Assembly (NCBI GenBank): GCA_030650415.1
Contig: JAUSEG010000018.1
Coordinates: 1-32,562 of the forward strand
Direction: 5' to 3'
Length of the DNA stretch: 32,562 nucleotides
Source: a bacterium
Lineage (GTDB): Bacteria > Patescibacteriota > Patescibacteriia > Patescibacteriales > GWC2-42-12
A program made the translations under genes and the position numbers. The notes under the pieces were generated by a model that had not been told where the DNA came from, did not search any database, and worked only from the letters and a program-made list of their open reading frames with translations. This document shows positions 28,979-32,562 of the stretch, piece after piece (within the stretch, counting starts at the first letter, position 1; each line of letters opens with the position of its first letter).

Positions 28979-31612
28979 ATGTTTGATAAATTCACTCATA
29001 AGTCCCAAGAAGCCATAATTAGCGCGCAAATTGTCGCCCAGGACCATGGCCAACAGCAAATAGAAAGCCTGCATATCCTGGCCGCCCTGCTCTCGCAAAA
29101 CGAAGGCTTGGTTAAACCAATTTTAGAAAATTTGGGCATTAATTTTAAATTAATCGAAAAACGCATCTTTGACATCATGGACCGTCTGCCGAAAACTTCA
29201 ATCGCTTCTAACGTCGGCACGGTGCAGGGCACGGCCGAAGCGGCTATGATTCTTGAACGGGCCAAAAAAGAAGCGGATAAAATCGGCGACGAATATATTT
29301 CCACCGAGCATTTATTTTTAGCTCTTATAGGCATAAAATCCAAAGCCCAGGAAATTTTAATGGGCGCGGGCGTTTTTTATGAAGAAGTTTCAAAAATCTT
29401 AGTTAAACTCCGCGGTTCGCAAACCATCACCGATCCGGAACCGGAATCGAAATTCCGCGTTCTGGAAAAGTACGCCATAAACTTAACCGAGTTGGCGCGT
29501 AGCGAAAAGTTAGATCCGGTTATCGGACGCGACGAAGAAATCAGGCGCATTATGCAGGTGATTTCCCGCCGCACGAAGAATAACCCGGTTCTAATTGGCG
29601 AAGCCGGCACCGGCAAAACCGCCATCGTCGAAGGCCTGGCGCAAAGAATCGTTTCGGGCGACGTGCCGGAAACTTTAAAGGGCAAAGAATTAATCAGTCT
29701 GGACTTAGGCGCTATGGTGGCCGGTTCTAAATTTAGGGGCGAGTTTGAGGACAGGCTAAAAGCGGTTTTAAAAGAAATTAAAGCTCAAGACGGAAAAATT
29801 ATTTTATTTGTTGACGAGCTGCATACCTTGGTCGGCGCCGGCGCTTCTGAAGGCTCGATGGATGCTTCCAATATGCTAAAACCGGCTCTGGCGCGCGGCG
29901 AATTAAGAGCGATCGGCGCCACTACGACTAAGGAATACCAAAAATACATTGAAAAAGACGCGGCTTTAGAAAGGCGCTTTCAGCCGATTTACGTGGCTGA
30001 GCCGTCGATCGAAGATACGATTACCATGCTTCGGGGAATAAAAGAAAAATATGAAGTTCATCATGGCGTGCGCATCACCGATGACGCGCTTTGCGCGGCG
30101 GCCAAATTATCTTCCCGCTATATTACCGACCGCTTTTTGCCGGATAAAGCCGTGGATTTAATCGATGAGGCTTCTTCGGCTCTGCGCATGGAAATTGATT
30201 CCTCGCCCGAAGAATTGGATTGCCTGAAACGAGAAATTAAAACCTTGGAAATTGAAAAGGCCGGACTTTTAAAGGAAAACCAAGCAAATTCACGGCTTAA
30301 AGATATCAGTAAAAAACTGGCCCAGCTAAAAGAAAAATCCAGCCAATTGGAACTGCATTGGCATAATGAAAAAAATGCCATCGCCAAAATCAGAAGCTCG
30401 AAAAAGCAAATCGACGAGCTTAAAGTCCAGGCCGAAATTATCGAGCGGCGCGGCGCCGATTTAACCCAAGTGGCGGAAATTCTCTATTCGAAAATTCCGG
30501 CCTTAAAAAAAGAAATAATCAGCCAGGAAGCCGAATTAGTTAAAATCCAAAGCGCCGGGCAAAGAATTCTTAAGGAAGAAGTCGATGAAGAAGATATCGC
30601 CAAAGTGGTTTCCCGCTGGACCGGTATCGCGGTTTCAAAAATGCTTGAATCGGAAATAAAAAAATTAGCTCAGGCCGAAGACGTCCTGGCGAAACGGGTA
30701 GTCGGCCAGGACGCGGCCATTAAATCGGTCGCTAACGCGATACGACGCTCCCGAGCCGGCATCAACGAAGAAAAAAAACCGATCGGCTCGTTTATGTTCG
30801 TCGGTCCAACCGGCGTGGGAAAAACCGAATTAGCTAAAGCCTTGGCCGAGTTTATGTTTAACGATGAGTCAGCGCTTATTAGATTGGACATGAGCGAATT
30901 TATGGAAAAACATTCGGTGGCAAAAATCATCGGCTCCCCTCCCGGCTATGTCGGGCATGACGAAGGCGGGCAATTAACGGATAAAATCAGGCGCCGTCCC
31001 TATAGCGTGGTTTTATTTGATGAAATCGAAAAAGCTCATCCGGAATTCTTTAATATCCTATTGCAGATCCTGGACGACGGCCGATTAACCGACTCCAAAG
31101 GCCGAATAATTAATTTTAAAAACACCATAATCATCATGACCTCAAACTTAGGCAACGAGGTAATTAAAGAATATTCCATCGGTTTTAAGGATACGACGAA
31201 CGCGAAAGAAGCCGCTGCTTTCCGCCATGACGAAATGAAAGAAAAAATTGATAGCATACTTAAGGATCACTTTAAGCTGGAATTCTTAAACCGCCTGGAT
31301 GAAATAGTAATCTTTAAGAATTTAGGCAAAGAGGTCTTAACGAAAATCGTCGATCTTGAATTGGCTAAGGTGGAAAAAAGATTAAAAAATAAAGTTATCA
31401 ATTTAAAAATCGCCTCTAAAGTTAAAGCCATGCTCTTAGAGAAAGGCTATGATATAACCTACGGCGCGCGGCCGTTAAAAAGAATTATTCAGAACATGAT
31501 CTTAGATGAACTGGCCATGGAAATTATCGAGGGTAAAATCAAGGCCGGCGATAAAGTGGAAATTAATTTAAGCTTCAAAAATAAAATCACCATGGAAGTC
31601 ATGAAAAAATAA
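28979..31612 (+). CDS. clpB: HSP100 AAA+ ATPase, ClpB-type with a ClpC-like IGF loop
   Basis: 877 aa from ATG 28979 ([13 protein letters not shown]). A longer open frame from 28775 only translates the nested repeats and CIRCE, so it is rejected. Domains: Clp N-repeats (1 to about 145); AAA1 with Walker A G207-E-A-G-T-G-K-T and Walker [10 protein letters not shown]; a long middle coiled coil (about 408-530) of ClpB length; AAA2 with Walker A G609-P-T-G-V-G-K-T and [11 protein letters not shown]. ClpB unfolds aggregates with DnaK. Unusually, I734-G735-F736 sits in the AAA2 loop where ClpC/ClpA carry their ClpP-docking tripeptide. Control by CIRCE fits a heat-shock role. Confidence 0.88.
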   Translation: MFDKFTHKSQEAIISAQIVAQDHGQQQIESLHILAALLSQNEGLVKPILENLGINFKLIEKRIFDIMDRLPKTSIASNVGTVQGTAEAAMILERAKKEADKIGDEYISTEHLFLALIGIKSKAQEILMGAGVFYEEVSKILVKLRGSQTITDPEPESKFRVLEKYAINLTELARSEKLDPVIGRDEEIRRIMQVISRRTKNNPVLIGEAGTGKTAIVEGLAQRIVSGDVPETLKGKELISLDLGAMVAGSKFRGEFEDRLKAVLKEIKAQDGKIILFVDELHTLVGAGASEGSMDASNMLKPALARGELRAIGATTTKEYQKYIEKDAALERRFQPIYVAEPSIEDTITMLRGIKEKYEVHHGVRITDDALCAAAKLSSRYITDRFLPDKAVDLIDEASSALRMEIDSSPEELDCLKREIKTLEIEKAGLLKENQANSRLKDISKKLAQLKEKSSQLELHWHNEKNAIAKIRSSKKQIDELKVQAEIIERRGADLTQVAEILYSKIPALKKEIISQEAELVKIQSAGQRILKEEVDEEDIAKVVSRWTGIAVSKMLESEIKKLAQAEDVLAKRVVGQDAAIKSVANAIRRSRAGINEEKKPIGSFMFVGPTGVGKTELAKALAEFMFNDESALIRLDMSEFMEKHSVAKIIGSPPGYVGHDEGGQLTDKIRRRPYSVVLFDEIEKAHPEFFNILLQILDDGRLTDSKGRIINFKNTIIIMTSNLGNEVIKEYSIGFKDTTNAKEAAAFRHDEMKEKIDSILKDHFKLEFLNRLDEIVIFKNLGKEVLTKIVDLELAKVEKRLKNKVINLKIASKVKAMLLEKGYDITYGARPLKRIIQNMILDELAMEIIEGKIKAGDKVEINLSFKNKITMEVMKK

Positions 31613-31622
31613 ACTTTAGCGC

Positions 31623-31661
31623 AAAATAAAACCACCTCTTAAAGAGAAGTGGTTTTATTTT
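31623..31661. terminator. Bidirectional terminator between clpB and the surface-protein gene
   Basis: AAAATAAAACCAC-C-TCT pairs with AGA-A-GTGGTTTTATTTT across a 5-nt loop (31623-31661), with one mismatch. A-rich and T-rich flanks suit both convergent genes. Confidence 0.85.
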
Positions 31662-31678
31662 ATCTTAATTTTTTTTAT

Positions 31679-32562
31679 TTATCTTTTCGCGCCCGAATAA
31701 GCGATGGCTCTGACTATGTCCCAGTCCGGGGCAGTAGTCGGCGCGCGCTTCATGAAATATTTGAATGATAAAATTGCGGCTTTTTCCGAATTTAGATTGC
31801 GTTGGCTCGGTCTTAAACCGTAAGCCATGACCGTAACCGCCGCGTTATTATTAACGTTAGCCATCTTGGCTTCGCGCCCGTAAATTTTCTTGAAAGACAG
31901 TTTAGCTTTAGTTTCAGCCGCGCTATTCTTTTCGCTCGGCCATCGGCCATTGCCGATCTTTATGACATCCTGCCACTCTATTTCGGTCTTGGGCAATTTG
32001 CCGAAAGCGGACAGATAGGAGCTTAGAACACCGGCTCTTTCGCCCGCGCCTAATTTTTCGGTTGTCGGCGCGCCATTATGAATATAGTAAGCCAGCGCGT
32101 ATTTATCCTGATCGACTAAATCTTGCTGGCCATTCTTCCTGGTAGAAATATAAAGCTCTCTGGTTATGTCATTTAAAGCGACAAATTTATTATAATTATA
32201 AACTGTCGTGGCTTCAAGCTGAATTTGCTCTAATTGAGTTAAGACAATTTTTACGCCCAAAACTTCCGGCTCAAGTTTTGGTTCTAAGGCGACTGCGGCA
32301 AAGTCTAAACTAATTGAGTCGGAAACTACACCGGAGGTATTGTTAGACGCGTCTTTGAATTTCGCATAAACTGTTTTAATTCCATTTTCACCGGCTAACA
32401 GCCATGATTTAGTAGTACTGGAATTTTCCCAGCTCGCCCCGCTAAAGGCCGGTTCGTTGCTGATCATCATATAGATGCTTGAGGCATCGGTAGCGGATAA
32501 TGTCAAAGTGACAGTCCTGCTGGTAGTCGTGGCTTCTCCGGTATTTATGATAACTAAAACGT
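31679..32562 (-). CDS. Surface protein, C-terminal part: Ig-like domain plus three repeated modules (5' end outside window)
   Basis: The frame is open from the window edge to the stop at 31679 (about 294 codons). The apparent start at 32506 is an internal TTG, because coding sequence continues upstream (T-G-E-A-T-T-T-S-R-T-V-T). The first part resembles an Ig-like repeat (T-L-S-A-T-D-A-S-S-I, M-I-S-N-E-P-A-F, V-Y-A-K-F-K-D-A-S-N-N). After a Pro/Glu linker come three related ~35-45-residue modules near the C-terminus, each with an E-x2-A-x-L-S-like helix and a later V-x2-I/M-A-Y-G-type helix (the last ends A-I-A-Y-S-G-A-K-R). It is probably exported, and the modules may anchor or cross-link it at the cell surface. 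That is inference. Confidence 0.75.
   Translation of the reverse strand, partial: VLVIINTGEATTTSRTVTLTLSATDASSIYMMISNEPAFSGASWENSSTTKSWLLAGENGIKTVYAKFKDASNNTSGVVSDSISLDFAAVALEPKLEPEVLGVKIVLTQLEQIQLEATTVYNYNKFVALNDITRELYISTRKNGQQDLVDQDKYALAYYIHNGAPTTEKLGAGERAGVLSSYLSAFGKLPKTEIEWQDVIKIGNGRWPSEKNSAAETKAKLSFKKIYGREAKMANVNNNAAVTVMAYGLRPSQRNLNSEKAAILSFKYFMKRAPTTAPDWDIVRAIAYSGAKR

Noticed and set aside
1-32562. CRISPR arrays, tRNA and rRNA genes
   Set aside because: No regularly spaced direct repeats, no cloverleaf with a T-loop GTTCGA-type core, and no rRNA-like stretch were seen on either strand.
1-32562. Alternative genetic code with UGA read as an amino acid (as in Gracilibacteria/SR1)
   Set aside because: TGA ends the HD gene at 13900-13902 with normal homology ending there, Trp is encoded by TGG, and no family alignment needs read-through of TGA.

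Overview
The window looks like a piece of a Patescibacteria (CPR) chromosome. It is AT-rich with tightly packed genes and standard stop codons, and nearly every start codon lacks a Shine-Dalgarno sequence. RpoA has no C-terminal DNA-binding domain, and a ribosomal-protein cluster sits among short operons of strongly CPR-like proteins. The repeated C-terminal modules of the surface protein at the right edge resemble those of ABY1-type lineages (Falkowbacteria and relatives), but this placement is a low-confidence inference.

Layout. 1-494 (minus): 5' part of an FGGY-family sugar kinase, cut by the window edge. 495-828: a consensus sigma70 promoter and a structured leader. 829-5285: infA-rpmJ-rpsM-rpsK-rpsD-rpoA-rplQ-rplM-rpsI plus a 25-aa membrane microprotein, closed by a 17-bp terminator at 5301-5337. 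5364-10431: a surface-polysaccharide operon (flippase, GT4, GT2, O-antigen ligase-like) behind a long folded leader. 10514-12615: greA and lysS. 12764-15185: a cassette of NYN nuclease, HD hydrolase, cytidylyltransferase-Nudix fusion and deoxyribosyltransferase-like protein. 15243-19967: serS, a tandem two-domain D-Ala-D-Ala ligase and ftsQ. 19968-20684: a mostly non-coding stretch with a 46-aa membrane microprotein behind a palindromic operator. 20685-26013 (minus): an M23 peptidase with coiled coil, gltX, then an operon of WecG/TagA-Nudix fusion, a Cys-motif membrane protein and a ParB-like protein. 26066-27376: two small self-contained transcription units of unknown function. 27460-28614: an AmmeMemoRadiSam-type radical SAM enzyme carrying an in-frame repeat insertion. 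28758-31612: a heat-shock promoter with a perfect CIRCE element driving a ClpB/ClpC-hybrid ATPase. 31679-32562 (minus): C-terminal part of a surface protein.

How the genes work together. Translation and transcription machinery dominates the left third. Cell-envelope construction runs through the polysaccharide operon, Ddl-FtsQ, the M23 hydrolase, the WecG fusion and the surface protein. Two unrelated enzymes are fused to Nudix domains. At least seven inverted-repeat elements of three families (TGTCATTGCGAG, TGTCATTCCCGC and CCCCTTTGTTAAAGGGG types) fill intergenic space. One is nested inside another, one sits inside a coding region, and one supplies a stop codon.

The most interesting signals are the RpoA with an AT-hook tail in place of alphaCTD, the mutually exclusive helices in the flippase leader, the in-frame repeat in the radical SAM gene, the Clp hybrid under CIRCE control, and several structured or terminator-like leaders (infA, rplM, NYN gene).
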